Source: Burkholderiales bacterium RIFCSPHIGHO2_12_FULL_61_11 (GTDB lineage: Bacteria; Pseudomonadota; Gammaproteobacteria; Burkholderiales; Burkholderiaceae_C). From it: a stretch of DNA of 13,998 nt. Positions 7,841 to 13,998 of the stretch are shown here, one piece after another. The notes below the pieces were generated by a model. That model made no database searches. It was not told where the DNA came from and saw nothing but the letters and a program-made list of their open reading frames with translations. The stretch's first letter is position 1; every line of letters starts with the position of its first letter. The DNA lies in assembly GCA_001770785.1 (NCBI GenBank), contig MERZ01000364.1:1-13998 (forward strand), read 5' to 3'. A program made the position numbers and the translations under genes.

Positions 7841-7895
7841 GTTTCTTGTCCCTTTGCTATGAGCGGTTATCCATGGAATACAAGGGCAACACACT

Positions 7896-8996
7896 TCAAG
7901 GCAGCGGTATCAGCAGCTTGAAGTCTGTATGGCCCGGCCGGCTCTCGCACTCAATCAAACCGTGGTGTTGCTGAACAAAGGTTTGCGCCAATGTCAGCCC
8001 CAGCCCCGAACCGCCTTCACGCCCCGACACCAGGGGATAGAAAATCCGGTCTTTGATGGAGTCCGGCACACCCGGTCCATTGTCAACAACATGCAATTCC
8101 AGTGCCAGGCGGTAGCGCTGCTTGCCAAATGTAACTTGTCGGGCGACACGTGTCTTGAAAGTGATCCGCGCATCGCCTGCCGCCATGCGCTCGGTCAACG
8201 CCTGGGCTGCGTTGTGCGCGATGTTAAGCACTGCCTGAATCAGTTGCTCGCGGTCACCGCGGAATTCCGGAATCGAGGTGTCGTAGTCCCGCATGACCCG
8301 CAAGCCCTTGGGGAACTCCGCCAGGATCAGCGATCGCACGCGTTCGCACACTTCGTGGATATTCACGTCGCCAACCCGATGCGGATAGCGATGCGGTGCC
8401 AGCAATCGGTCAACCAGGGTTTGCAAGCGATCGGCCTCGTGAATGATGACCTGTGTATATTCGGTCAAGTCCTTGCCAATTTCCATCTGCAGCAACTGCG
8501 CTGCGCCGCGAATGCCGCCCAAGGGGTTTTTGATTTCGTGCGCCAGATTGCGGATCAGCTCCTTGTTGGCCTGGGCCTGGTCGATCAGGCGCTCCTCTCG
8601 GTCTTGCTTGGCTTGCTGCTCCTGCGGCAGCAGTTCCACAATGGCTTCGCCCGGCGTATCGGTTTGCGCCACCACCACATGCACGGGCAGGGGCTCGTGG
8701 TTCAGTCGCCTGAGCAAGGCGTCATAGCGCAAAGTGGCAAACTCGTTGCTGGCGGCACCGGCCAGCGCATTCTTCAAAATCAGGGGTTCGGCAAAACACT
8801 CGGGAAGCTGCGAGCCTTCAATGGCGCGCCGGGAAATGCCCAGCGCGTCTTCGAGGGTCGCATTGGCAAACACGACGGTGCCATCCGTTCGCACGACTGC
8901 CACCAGCGTGGCCAGCAGGTCAAACGACTGAAATCGAGGCGGTCCGCTGGCCGTGGCGCGAGCCGCTGAGTTGGAAGAAAAATAAGGCTTGCTCAA
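7896..8996 (-). CDS. ntrB: Nitrogen regulation sensor histidine kinase NtrB
   Basis: Cytoplasmic kinase/phosphatase that phosphorylates NtrC under nitrogen limitation; in the known systems its balance is set by PII protein. The 366 residues contain a PAS sensor domain (about 25-125), then the dimerisation/phospho-acceptor region with His153 in NLAHEIKNPLGG. The ATPase domain has an N box around Asn262, G1 DNGPG (305-309) and G2 GGSGLGL (328-334). There is no membrane segment, as expected for NtrB. The only start in the upstream open stretch is TTG at 8996: the same frame has an upstream stop at about 9033 and no ATG or GTG between. The Shine-Dalgarno sequence is poor, so low translation is possible. 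It lies 36 bp downstream of the DUF4124-like gene and 55 bp before ntrC, which suggests cotranscription. Confidence 0.94.
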   Translation of the reverse strand: MSKPYFSSNSAARATASGPPRFQSFDLLATLVAVVRTDGTVVFANATLEDALGISRRAIEGSQLPECFAEPLILKNALAGAASNEFATLRYDALLRRLNHEPLPVHVVVAQTDTPGEAIVELLPQEQQAKQDREERLIDQAQANKELIRNLAHEIKNPLGGIRGAAQLLQMEIGKDLTEYTQVIIHEADRLQTLVDRLLAPHRYPHRVGDVNIHEVCERVRSLILAEFPKGLRVMRDYDTSIPEFRGDREQLIQAVLNIAHNAAQALTERMAAGDARITFKTRVARQVTFGKQRYRLALELHVVDNGPGVPDSIKDRIFYPLVSGREGGSGLGLTLAQTFVQQHHGLIECESRPGHTDFKLLIPLP

Positions 8997-9032
8997 ACCG
9001 TCTATTTTGACTTGGAAGTGCCTGGAAGGCGC

Positions 9033-9542
9033 TTAATTCGCGGCCGGCAAGCGGGAAATTTCCCGTTTGATGCCGGCGATGTCGCTCTGGCTGCGGGCAA
9101 TGCTGTCCTTGAGCTCGGCCACGCGGTCCAGATAGCGCTGATAGTTGCGCCCTTCTATGCCCTGCTTCTCGGGCTCGCCGTTGTTGTACTCTTTTAGTTG
9201 TTCGGCCAGCTTGGCTTCAGCCTTCTTCAGCTCAGCTTCGAGAATGGCCCGCATGTCGCCGTCGCGCGCGCGCTGGTCGGCGTTGCCATCGGCGCGCGAA
9301 GCGCTTGAAGTTGCCGTCGCTGCCGCACGCGCAGGGGCTTTTGAAACCGGCGTCCCCTGCACCACAGTGACATTTCCGCCCGAAACGAGCTTGCAGTTGC
9401 GGCTTTGGGCTTCTTTGGTATTGTTGATGTATTCGGGCGAACCACCGCCTGCGGCGACACAGCGGTAAACCTGCGCCCAGGCATCATTTCCCCCGCTGAC
9501 CAGCAGAAAGGACACGAGGGGTAGCAATAAAGTTTTTTTCAT
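9033..9542 (-). CDS. Exported DUF4124-like coiled-coil protein of unknown function
   Basis: Small predicted periplasmic protein of 169 residues whose function is not known. The N-terminus MKKTLLLPLVSFLLVSGG is a signal peptide with a likely cleavage site after AWA (residues 21-23). The mature start QVYRCVAAGGGSPEYINN looks like a DUF4124 domain, with Cys28 and Cys50 possibly forming a disulfide. A low-complexity Ala/Ser/Thr linker (about 68-90) leads to a charged helical region (about 95-165) with heptad-like spacing, probably a coiled coil. No clear Shine-Dalgarno sequence precedes ATG 9542. It sits between the glnA terminator and ntrB, so it is probably the first gene of a transcript with ntrB and ntrC. 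I recall similar proteins in this position in related genomes, but any link to nitrogen sensing is only positional. Confidence 0.85.
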   Translation of the reverse strand: MKKTLLLPLVSFLLVSGGNDAWAQVYRCVAAGGGSPEYINNTKEAQSRNCKLVSGGNVTVVQGTPVSKAPARAAATATSSASRADGNADQRARDGDMRAILEAELKKAEAKLAEQLKEYNNGEPEKQGIEGRNYQRYLDRVAELKDSIARSQSDIAGIKREISRLPAAN

Positions 9543-9627
9543 GGGGCGTGTGAAGGCTGGGATGATTTAAGTATGCGGCAAAGCGGCAAAAATACAAAAT
9601 AAGCAAAACCCATAATCCCGAAGCAAT

Positions 9628-9657
9628 AAAAAAAGGACGGAGTGTTCCGTCCTTTTT
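9628..9657 (-). terminator. Strong intrinsic terminator of glnA
   Basis: A perfect 12-bp stem, AAAAAGGACGGA (9630-9641) and TCCGTCCTTTTT (9646-9657), closes on a 4-nt loop. On the minus strand it is followed by a run of seven T (plus-strand A at 9628-9634). It lies 17-47 bp past the glnA stop codon. It should end most glnA transcripts before the DUF4124-like gene, which implies a separate promoter, or only readthrough, for ntrB and ntrC. Confidence 0.93.
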
Positions 9658-9674
9658 AAACACAGGCCGATGAA

Positions 9675-11090
9675 TTACAGCGAGTAGTACATCTCGAACT
9701 CGATGGGGTGCGTGGCCTGGCGCAAACGTGTCACTTCACCCATTTTCAGTTCAATATAGGCGTCCAGCATGCTGTCGGTAAACACGCCACCCTTGGTCAG
9801 GAAACCCCGGCCCACATCCAGTGCTTCCAGCGCCTGGTCCAGGCTGTGGCACACAGTCGGCACTTTCGCATCTTCCTCGGGCGGCAAATGATACAGGTCC
9901 TTGGTGGCGGCTTCACCCGGATGGATCTTGTTTTCCACACCATCGAGGCCAGCCATCATCAATGCGGCGTAGCCCAGGTAGGGGTTCATCAGTGGATCAG
10001 GGAAACGCGCTTCAATGCGGCGGCCCTTGGGGTTGGCCACATAAGGAATGCGAATCGAAGCCGAGCGGTTTTTGGCCGAATAAGCCAGCTTGACCGGTGC
10101 TTCGTAGCCAGGCACCAGGCGCTTGTAGCTGTTGGTGCCGGGATTGGTAATCGCGTTCAGGGCACGAGCGTGCTTGATGATGCCGCCAACGTAATACAGC
10201 GCAAAATCGGACAGGCCGGCATAGCCGTCGCCAGCGAACAGGTTTTTCCCGTCTTTCCAGATTGACTGGTGGACATGCATGCCGGAGCCGTTGTCGCCGA
10301 CAATGGGCTTGGGCATGAAGGTGGCGGTTTTGCCATAGGCGTTGGCCACGTTATGCACCACGTATTTCATGAGTTGCGTCCAGTCGGCGCGCTGCACCAG
10401 CGTGCTGAACTTGGTGCCGATCTCGTTTTGGCCAGCACCTCCCACTTCGTGGTGGAACACCTCGACAGGAATGCCCAGTGATTCGAGAATCAGGGACATT
10501 TCAGCACGCATGTCCTGCGTGCTGTCAACCGGCGGCACGGGGAAGTAGCCGCCCTTGACGGTGGGACGGTGGCCACGGTTTCCGCCTTCAAGCTTGGTTC
10601 CCGAATTCCAGGGGGCTTCATACTCTTCAATTTTGAAGAAAGTGCCCGACATGTCGGTGTTCCAGCGCACGTCATCAAAAATGAAAAACTCGGGCTCTGG
10701 ACCGAAAAAAGCGGTGTCGCCCAAGCCGGAAGCCTTCAGATAGGCCTCAGCGCGCTTGGCGATGGAGCGTGGATCGCGGTCATACGACTTGCCGTCGCTG
10801 GGCTCCACCACATCACAGCTCATGAACAGCGTCGTTTCTTCAAAGAACGGGTCGATGTTGGCGGTGTTGGGGTCAGGGATCAGCAGCATGTCGGACGCTT
10901 CAATGCCCTTCCAGCCGGCCACCGATGAGCCGTCAAACGCGTGCCCCGCGCTGAACTTGTCTTCGTCAAAGTGCGACACCGGCACGGTCACGTGCTGCTC
11001 TTTGCCCCGGGTGTCGGAAAAACGGAAGTCAACAAATTTGACCTCGTTTTCCTTGATCATTTTCATGGCGTCTGCGACGGTCTTTGCCAT
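9675..11090 (-). CDS. glnA: Glutamine synthetase, type I
   Basis: ATP-dependent condensation of ammonium and glutamate to glutamine, the central step of ammonium assimilation; cytoplasmic dodecamer. The 471 residues are the usual GSI-beta length. Visible are the N-terminal beta-grasp region with Asp53 (DGSS), metal ligands in PEPEFF (131-136), the MHVHQS motif (271-276), the [10 protein letters not shown] loop (316-325), arginines in NRSASIRIP (341-349), and the adenylylation site Tyr400 in [10 protein letters not shown]. The tyrosine implies control by GlnE-type adenylylation. AGGAGA lies 5 nt before the ATG, an excellent ribosome site. Upstream is a sigma-54 promoter with NtrC-type sites; downstream a strong terminator. 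The regulators NtrB and NtrC are encoded just beyond, so nitrogen status controls both synthesis and activity. Confidence 0.98.
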   Translation of the reverse strand: MAKTVADAMKMIKENEVKFVDFRFSDTRGKEQHVTVPVSHFDEDKFSAGHAFDGSSVAGWKGIEASDMLLIPDPNTANIDPFFEETTLFMSCDVVEPSDGKSYDRDPRSIAKRAEAYLKASGLGDTAFFGPEPEFFIFDDVRWNTDMSGTFFKIEEYEAPWNSGTKLEGGNRGHRPTVKGGYFPVPPVDSTQDMRAEMSLILESLGIPVEVFHHEVGGAGQNEIGTKFSTLVQRADWTQLMKYVVHNVANAYGKTATFMPKPIVGDNGSGMHVHQSIWKDGKNLFAGDGYAGLSDFALYYVGGIIKHARALNAITNPGTNSYKRLVPGYEAPVKLAYSAKNRSASIRIPYVANPKGRRIEARFPDPLMNPYLGYAALMMAGLDGVENKIHPGEAATKDLYHLPPEEDAKVPTVCHSLDQALEALDVGRGFLTKGGVFTDSMLDAYIELKMGEVTRLRQATHPIEFEMYYSL

Positions 11091-11147
11091 CAGAATCTCC
11101 TGTTGCTGGATGGGTGGTTGAAAAAATTGTTTTCAGGCGTTGCTGAA

Positions 11148-11163
11148 CGCACGTTTTGTGCCA
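11148..11163 (-). promoter_or_regulatory. Sigma-54 (RpoN) promoter of glnA
   Basis: On the minus strand TGGCAC (11163-11158), five bases (aaaac), then GTGCG (11152-11148) gives the invariant GG-N10-GC spacing of -24/-12 promoters. The -24 element is a perfect consensus match and the -12 element keeps the essential GC. The predicted start of transcription is near 11137, leaving a leader of about 47 nt before the glnA ATG. Confidence 0.85.
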
Positions 11164-11212
11164 AAGCCAGTGGCGGTTCAGTTTGCCCTCAAACCTTGGA
11201 TTGTGCCGTGAT

Positions 11213-11238
11213 CTGAAGACTCTTCAGTGCTTCGCACT
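11213..11238. repeat. Two adjacent inverted repeats between the glnA enhancer and promoter
   Basis: CTGAAGA-C-TCTTCAG (11213-11227) is a perfect 15-bp dyad. It is followed immediately, with a 2-base overlap, by AGTGC-TTC-GCACT (11226-11238). Both lie in the DNA expected to loop between NtrC sites and the sigma-54 promoter. No gene ends close enough to make a terminator role obvious; the CinA-like gene stops about 70 bp upstream. Confidence 0.4.
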
Positions 11239-11270
11239 TTTAATTAGTCAAAAAAGAATCTTGCCTGGAC

Positions 11271-11285
11271 GCACCATAAAGGTGA
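11271..11285. promoter_or_regulatory. NtrC-type binding site 1 upstream of glnA
   Basis: GCACC-ATAAA-GGTGA matches the NtrC consensus GCACC-N5-GGTGC at nine of ten defined positions with correct spacing. Its centre is about 140 bp upstream of the predicted sigma-54 start, which is close to the enhancer distance in enteric glnA. Confidence 0.7.
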
Positions 11286-11292
11286 AAAAAGA

Positions 11293-11304
11293 TGCACCAG
11301 TGCA
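11293..11304. promoter_or_regulatory. Possible NtrC-type site 2 (compressed dyad)
   Basis: TGCAC-CA-GTGCA is a perfect dyad of NtrC-like half-sites but with a shorter centre than the consensus. Its centre is about 20 bp, two helical turns, from site 1, which would put both on the same face of the DNA. Confidence 0.4.
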
Positions 11305-11307
11305 AAT

Positions 11308-12132
11308 TTAACGCACCAATTTAGGACCCAATCTAAGATCAAAGTGGTGCAAACCTGCCAGCAAGGCTGGAAAAGCCAAGTTGACGGCATCCGGTGTGCC
11401 TTTTACCCCAAGTTCAATATGTCGCCCATATTTGGGATGATCCACGCTGGGCAGGCTGAAGACTTTGACGCCGCTGTATGCCGCTTCAATGTCGAGCATT
11501 AGCGGTGTCAGCATGGCCTCCATGGACCCGAGCACGATCACCGACTTTTCGACGTAGGCCGCCTTTTGGTACAAAGGGATATAGCGGCTGTCCAGCACCC
11601 ATTCGATCATCGGCCAGGCCATGACCGGGAAACCCGGCACAAAGTGCACTGCGCTCTCTCCCGATTTACAGCTAAAGCCCGGAATCTTGTTGTACGGATT
11701 GGGAATGATCTCCGCTCCCACCGGAAACACGCCCATGTTCAGGCGGTGGACGTTGTCATGGCGGTCAGGCTCATAGGTCACGCCCTGCTCCTTGGCCACT
11801 TCCTGCATGCGCTCCATGATGAGCGCCCTGGCTTCGGGATGCAACGCCAAGTCAACGCCCAAGGCCTTTGCCGCGCATTGCCGGGTATGGTCGTCGGGGG
11901 TGGCTCCGATACCGCCGGTGGAAAACACCACGTCGCCCGTTTCACGCGCCGCGGCAAAGGCACGCGCCAGCATGGCGGTGATGCGCACCGGATCGTCGCC
12001 CACGTAAGCGGCATAACTGAGCTGCAGGCCGCGCGCGCCGAGCAGATCAATGACCTTGGGCAGATGCTGGTCGGCGCGTTTGCCGGAAAGTATTTCATCG
12101 CCAATGATGATGAGTCCGAAAGCTGTGGTCAT
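11308..12132 (-). CDS. Short CinA-like MoCF-domain (molybdopterin-binding) protein
   Basis: Protein of 274 residues with a MoCF_biosynth fold at the N-terminus: IIIGDEILSGKRADQH (8-23) and FSTGGIGATPDDHTRQ (70-85) are the diagnostic phosphate and pterin loops. Family members are usually annotated 'competence/damage-inducible protein A'. This one lacks the C-terminal nicotinamide-nucleotide amidase (PncC) domain of full CinA, so it resembles the stand-alone or YfaY-type group; the true substrate is uncertain. I chose ATG 12132, because MTTAFGLIIIGDEIL is the natural start of the fold. The reading frame stays open to 12621, but that extension lies inside the EI24 gene. The Shine-Dalgarno match is weak. 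It follows the EI24 gene after 17 bp, so they are probably cotranscribed. The last bases overlap a possible third NtrC half-site of glnA. Confidence 0.88.
   Translation of the reverse strand: MTTAFGLIIIGDEILSGKRADQHLPKVIDLLGARGLQLSYAAYVGDDPVRITAMLARAFAAARETGDVVFSTGGIGATPDDHTRQCAAKALGVDLALHPEARALIMERMQEVAKEQGVTYEPDRHDNVHRLNMGVFPVGAEIIPNPYNKIPGFSCKSGESAVHFVPGFPVMAWPMIEWVLDSRYIPLYQKAAYVEKSVIVLGSMEAMLTPLMLDIEAAYSGVKVFSLPSVDHPKYGRHIELGVKGTPDAVNLAFPALLAGLHHFDLRLGPKLVR
11313..11327. promoter_or_regulatory. Degenerate NtrC-like site 3 within the 3' end of the CinA-like gene
   Basis: GCACC-AATTT-AGGAC keeps one good half-site; the other half is poor. It is about 21 bp from site 2, continuing the same two-turn spacing. 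It lies inside the last codons of the upstream gene. A helper site for cooperative binding is possible but unproven. Confidence 0.25.
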
Positions 12133-12149
12133 GGAGGGGCGCTTTGAAG

Positions 12150-13076
12150 TTAAGGTCGGGGATCGGGTTGCTCGCCCAGTGAACCGAAGCGGGGTTCTGG
12201 TCCCGTCAAGGCTTCTGGCAGTCGTCCGTTGGCGATGTATTGGGTAGCCTCCTGCGCCGGAGGATAGGGCGCGGGCGCATTGTTTTTTTCTCTGAGTTGC
12301 TCCAGCGCCGCCAACAAGTAGTGGGAAAACCAGAGCGACGAAAAGGCGAACACCAGGGTATAAATCCAGATGACTACCGGCACCAGTATCGGTGCCATGG
12401 CGATAAACATGGCACCCGAAGCCCAAATCAGGCTGGGCGCGGCACCGAGGTAACCGCTGATCACCCCGATGCCCAGCAGCGCCCCCCGGTTCTCCTTGAA
12501 AATCTGGAGCCGCTCTTCGCGGCTTGCGTGTTCTGCCAGCGCGTCGTACGACATGACGCGGTAGGTGAGCCAGCCCCAGATCAGGGGCGGCAGGATCAGG
12601 ATCAGCGGTGGAATCAACCACAGTGGAATAGAAACCAGCAGCGCAATGACAGCCAGTGCGGTGGAGCCGAGTGACCAGAACACGCTGGCGAGCAAAGAGC
12701 CGCCTTTTCTGCGCTCCAGCTGTGCAAAGCGCCGTTCAGCCACCTGCGCCACCATGGCCGGTGTCATGAACATCGCCACAAACAGCAGCGTGCTAATCAC
12801 GATCACGGGAATCGCCAGAAACAGCAGCAGCGCAGGCACGAGCACCAGCTGAAGACTGCTCAGCCCCAGCCCTGCCAACCATTGCGACATGGTGTTCACC
12901 AGCTCGTAGCTGTCAAGATAGCGGCGCAACAGCGTGAGCGCGCTTTCCCAGAAGAAATAACCCAAGCCGAGCGAGATCGCGCCCATGATGACGACAGGCA
13001 GGATGGACAGAGCAATAACGCGGGGATGCATGCAGTACATCACCGCTCGCCAAAAGGAATCGAGAAGCTTGCTCAT
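12150..13076 (-). CDS. EI24/CysZ-family integral membrane protein
   Basis: Inner-membrane protein of 308 residues from the EI24 domain family, related to the sulfate transporter CysZ; its substrate here is unknown. Hydrophobic stretches at about 18-42, 74-106, 136-172 and 198-252 are long enough for four to six or more membrane spans, some of them probably re-entrant or paired. They are separated by a basic loop (112-125, AERRFAQLERRKGG) and a polar segment (176-197). The C-terminal 50 residues are soluble and proline-rich. ATG 13076 (MSKLLDSFWRAVMYCMHP) is chosen because it begins at the conserved region. An in-frame start at 13124 would add 16 polar residues of no family resemblance. No good Shine-Dalgarno sequence is seen. 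Its stop is 17 bp before the CinA-like gene. I avoid the name cysZ, because the sequence only supports the superfamily. Confidence 0.85.
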   Translation of the reverse strand: MSKLLDSFWRAVMYCMHPRVIALSILPVVIMGAISLGLGYFFWESALTLLRRYLDSYELVNTMSQWLAGLGLSSLQLVLVPALLLFLAIPVIVISTLLFVAMFMTPAMVAQVAERRFAQLERRKGGSLLASVFWSLGSTALAVIALLVSIPLWLIPPLILILPPLIWGWLTYRVMSYDALAEHASREERLQIFKENRGALLGIGVISGYLGAAPSLIWASGAMFIAMAPILVPVVIWIYTLVFAFSSLWFSHYLLAALEQLREKNNAPAPYPPAQEATQYIANGRLPEALTGPEPRFGSLGEQPDPRP

Positions 13077-13235
13077 GGGGCAAGAATAACGCGATTGGCC
13101 GAGATGGCCCTGGCCATACCGCATTCACGGCAGCCTGAGCCGCCGAGACGGGGTCGACTTCAGCCATTCGCCTCAACGCGGCTCGCCTGAAAAAACCGAC
13201 GAAGCAATCATTTTTATTCTGAAAAATCTGGCCAG

Positions 13236-13293
13236 TTTGCTACTATTTTTATAGCCTACACTTCCTGTCCTGTTAGAGGCCTATTTTGTTATA
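13236..13293. repeat. Decayed Comamonadaceae-type intergenic repeat overlapping the rsuA stop
   Basis: The order TTTGCTACTATTTTTATAGC (13236-13255), a GC-mixed centre, then AGAGGCC (13275-13281) and TATTTTGTTATA (13282-13293) matches a dispersed repeat I recall from Rhodoferax/Polaromonas-type genomes. In those copies the centre is a GCGCTT/AAGCGC hairpin; here it reads CTACACTTCCTGTCCTGTT and the hairpin is lost. The right end supplies the rsuA stop codon and its last few codons. This relies on memory of the family, not on a second good copy in the window. Confidence 0.5.
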
Positions 13294-13998
13294 TTCCCGG
13301 GCAGAGCGGCAATACGGGCCATATCTGCCGGCGTTAACCAGCGCCATTCCCCGGGTTTCAGATCAGCCGGTAGCGACAAAGCACCTATTTGCGAGCGGTG
13401 CAGGGCTTCCACCCGGTTGCCCACGGCAGCAATCATGCGTTTGACCTGGTGGTACTTGCCCTCCGTCAGTGTCAATCTCAGCTGCAGGTCACCTGTTTTT
13501 TCACAGGCAGCAGCCCGGACCGGCTTGGCGTCATCATCCAGCACCACTCCGGCCAGCAGTTTCTGAATCTGTTGGTCATCCACAGCATGTTTGACGGTTA
13601 CTTCATAGACCTTGGGCACATGGTGTTTAGGGGAACTCATTCGGTGAATGAATTTGCCGTCATCCGACAGCAGCAGCAAACCGGTTGTGTCCTGGTCCAG
13701 CCGACCGACCGCCTGCACGCCCGCCGCCGCGCCGCCGCCGCGTTGACGAATCGGTGCGGGTAACAGCGTGTAAATGCTGGGGTAGGTGCTGGGCTTTTGC
13801 GAGCATTCGTAAGCTGCGGGCTTGTGCAGCATCAAATACGCCTTTTCGTGGTATTCCCAAGCGACGCCTTGCACCGTGAAATGCAAGCCATCCACCATGA
13901 AATTCATCGCGGTATCCGTACATGGGACGCCATCTACCACCACCAAGTGTTGTTGAATCAGGCCTGCACAGAGGCGCCGGGTGCCAAAGCCCTGAGAG
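13281..13998 (-). CDS. rsuA: 16S rRNA pseudouridine(516) synthase RsuA, 5' end beyond the window
   Basis: Converts U516 of 16S rRNA to pseudouridine during small-subunit assembly. The frame is open to the window edge (13998), so the gene is 5'-truncated here. Residues TRRLCAGLIQQHLVVVDG at the edge are the C-terminal part of an S4 RNA-binding domain. A TTG at 13946 is therefore an internal codon, not the start. The catalytic domain has VGRLDQDTTGLLLLSDDG with the catalytic Asp in GRLD, then SSPKHHVPKVYEVTV, and the family signature EGKYHQVKRMIAAVGNRVEALHR. The close match of these last two motifs to E. coli RsuA favours it over RluB/E/F. A glycine- and alanine-rich insert (RQRGGGAAAG) precedes the GRLD motif. 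The last residues (NITK) and stop come from repeat-like sequence. Confidence 0.92.
   Translation of the reverse strand, partial: SQGFGTRRLCAGLIQQHLVVVDGVPCTDTAMNFMVDGLHFTVQGVAWEYHEKAYLMLHKPAAYECSQKPSTYPSIYTLLPAPIRQRGGGAAAGVQAVGRLDQDTTGLLLLSDDGKFIHRMSSPKHHVPKVYEVTVKHAVDDQQIQKLLAGVVLDDDAKPVRAAACEKTGDLQLRLTLTEGKYHQVKRMIAAVGNRVEALHRSQIGALSLPADLKPGEWRWLTPADMARIAALPGNITK

Noticed and set aside
7841..7894. 18-residue N-terminal extension of NtrC
   Set aside because: The receiver domain starts at MKPIWIVDDDQS, and the extension (CCPCIPWITAHSKG) matches nothing in the family.
7929..8969. Long plus-strand open frame (346 codons) antisense to ntrB
   Set aside because: It is a shadow of the kinase gene, with no domain resemblance and no ribosome site.
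12133..12621. N-terminal extension of the CinA-like protein to a 437-residue product
   Set aside because: The extension overlaps the EI24 coding region in another frame and has shadow-like composition; the MoCF fold begins naturally at ATG 12132.
13077..13280. Possible small gene between the EI24 gene and rsuA
   Set aside because: Short open stretches on both strands lack a start with a ribosome site and any family resemblance. Beyond the repeat-like element I see nothing definite here.

Overview
The window looks like ordinary chromosomal DNA of a betaproteobacterium in the order Burkholderiales, most likely a Comamonadaceae member of the Rhodoferax/Polaromonas type. That placement is an inference. 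It rests on the moderately high GC content, the glnA - DUF4124-like gene - ntrB - ntrC order, the style of the AacS, EI24 and short CinA-like proteins, and a repeat-like element beside rsuA that resembles intergenic repeats I recall from this family. I see no tRNA, rRNA, CRISPR array, phage gene or intact insertion sequence.

Layout: (1) 100-1579, minus: gabD, an NAD(P)-linked succinate-semialdehyde dehydrogenase broken by an apparent one-base insertion near codon 55. (2) 1580-1901: divergent intergenic region with a 7-bp inverted repeat. (3) 1902-3896, plus: aacS, acetoacetyl-CoA synthetase. (4) 4191-4982, plus: xth, exodeoxyribonuclease III. (5) 4993-6108, minus: ald, alanine dehydrogenase, convergent with xth (10 bp between stops) and preceded by an AT-rich region with repeated ATTAAT boxes. 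(6) 6305-11090, minus: the nitrogen-control block, transcribed glnA, then a small secreted DUF4124-like protein, then ntrB and ntrC. A strong terminator separates glnA from the other three genes. (7) 11308-13076, minus: an EI24-type membrane protein and a short CinA-like MoCF-domain protein, spaced as an operon. (8) 13281-13998, minus: rsuA, 16S rRNA pseudouridine-516 synthase, whose start lies beyond the window.

The best-supported regulatory picture is at glnA. A near-consensus sigma-54 promoter (GG-N10-GC) lies 58-73 bp upstream of the start codon, and one good NtrC-type site plus two weaker ones lie about 110-160 bp further upstream. The sensor NtrB and activator NtrC (with the GAFTGA sigma-54 contact loop) are encoded just downstream, so the cluster carries the activator, the promoter it acts on and the enzyme it controls. 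GlnA keeps its adenylylation tyrosine (Tyr400), so post-translational control probably also operates.

The other genes are metabolic or housekeeping: GABA/succinate-semialdehyde use (gabD), ketone-body or PHB-derived acetoacetate activation (aacS), alanine catabolism (ald), DNA repair (xth) and rRNA modification (rsuA). I found no convincing undescribed multi-gene system. The points worth following up are the gabD frameshift, the architecture of the glnA control region, the ATTAAT boxes before ald, and repeat-like elements that abut or form the 3' ends of ntrC and rsuA.
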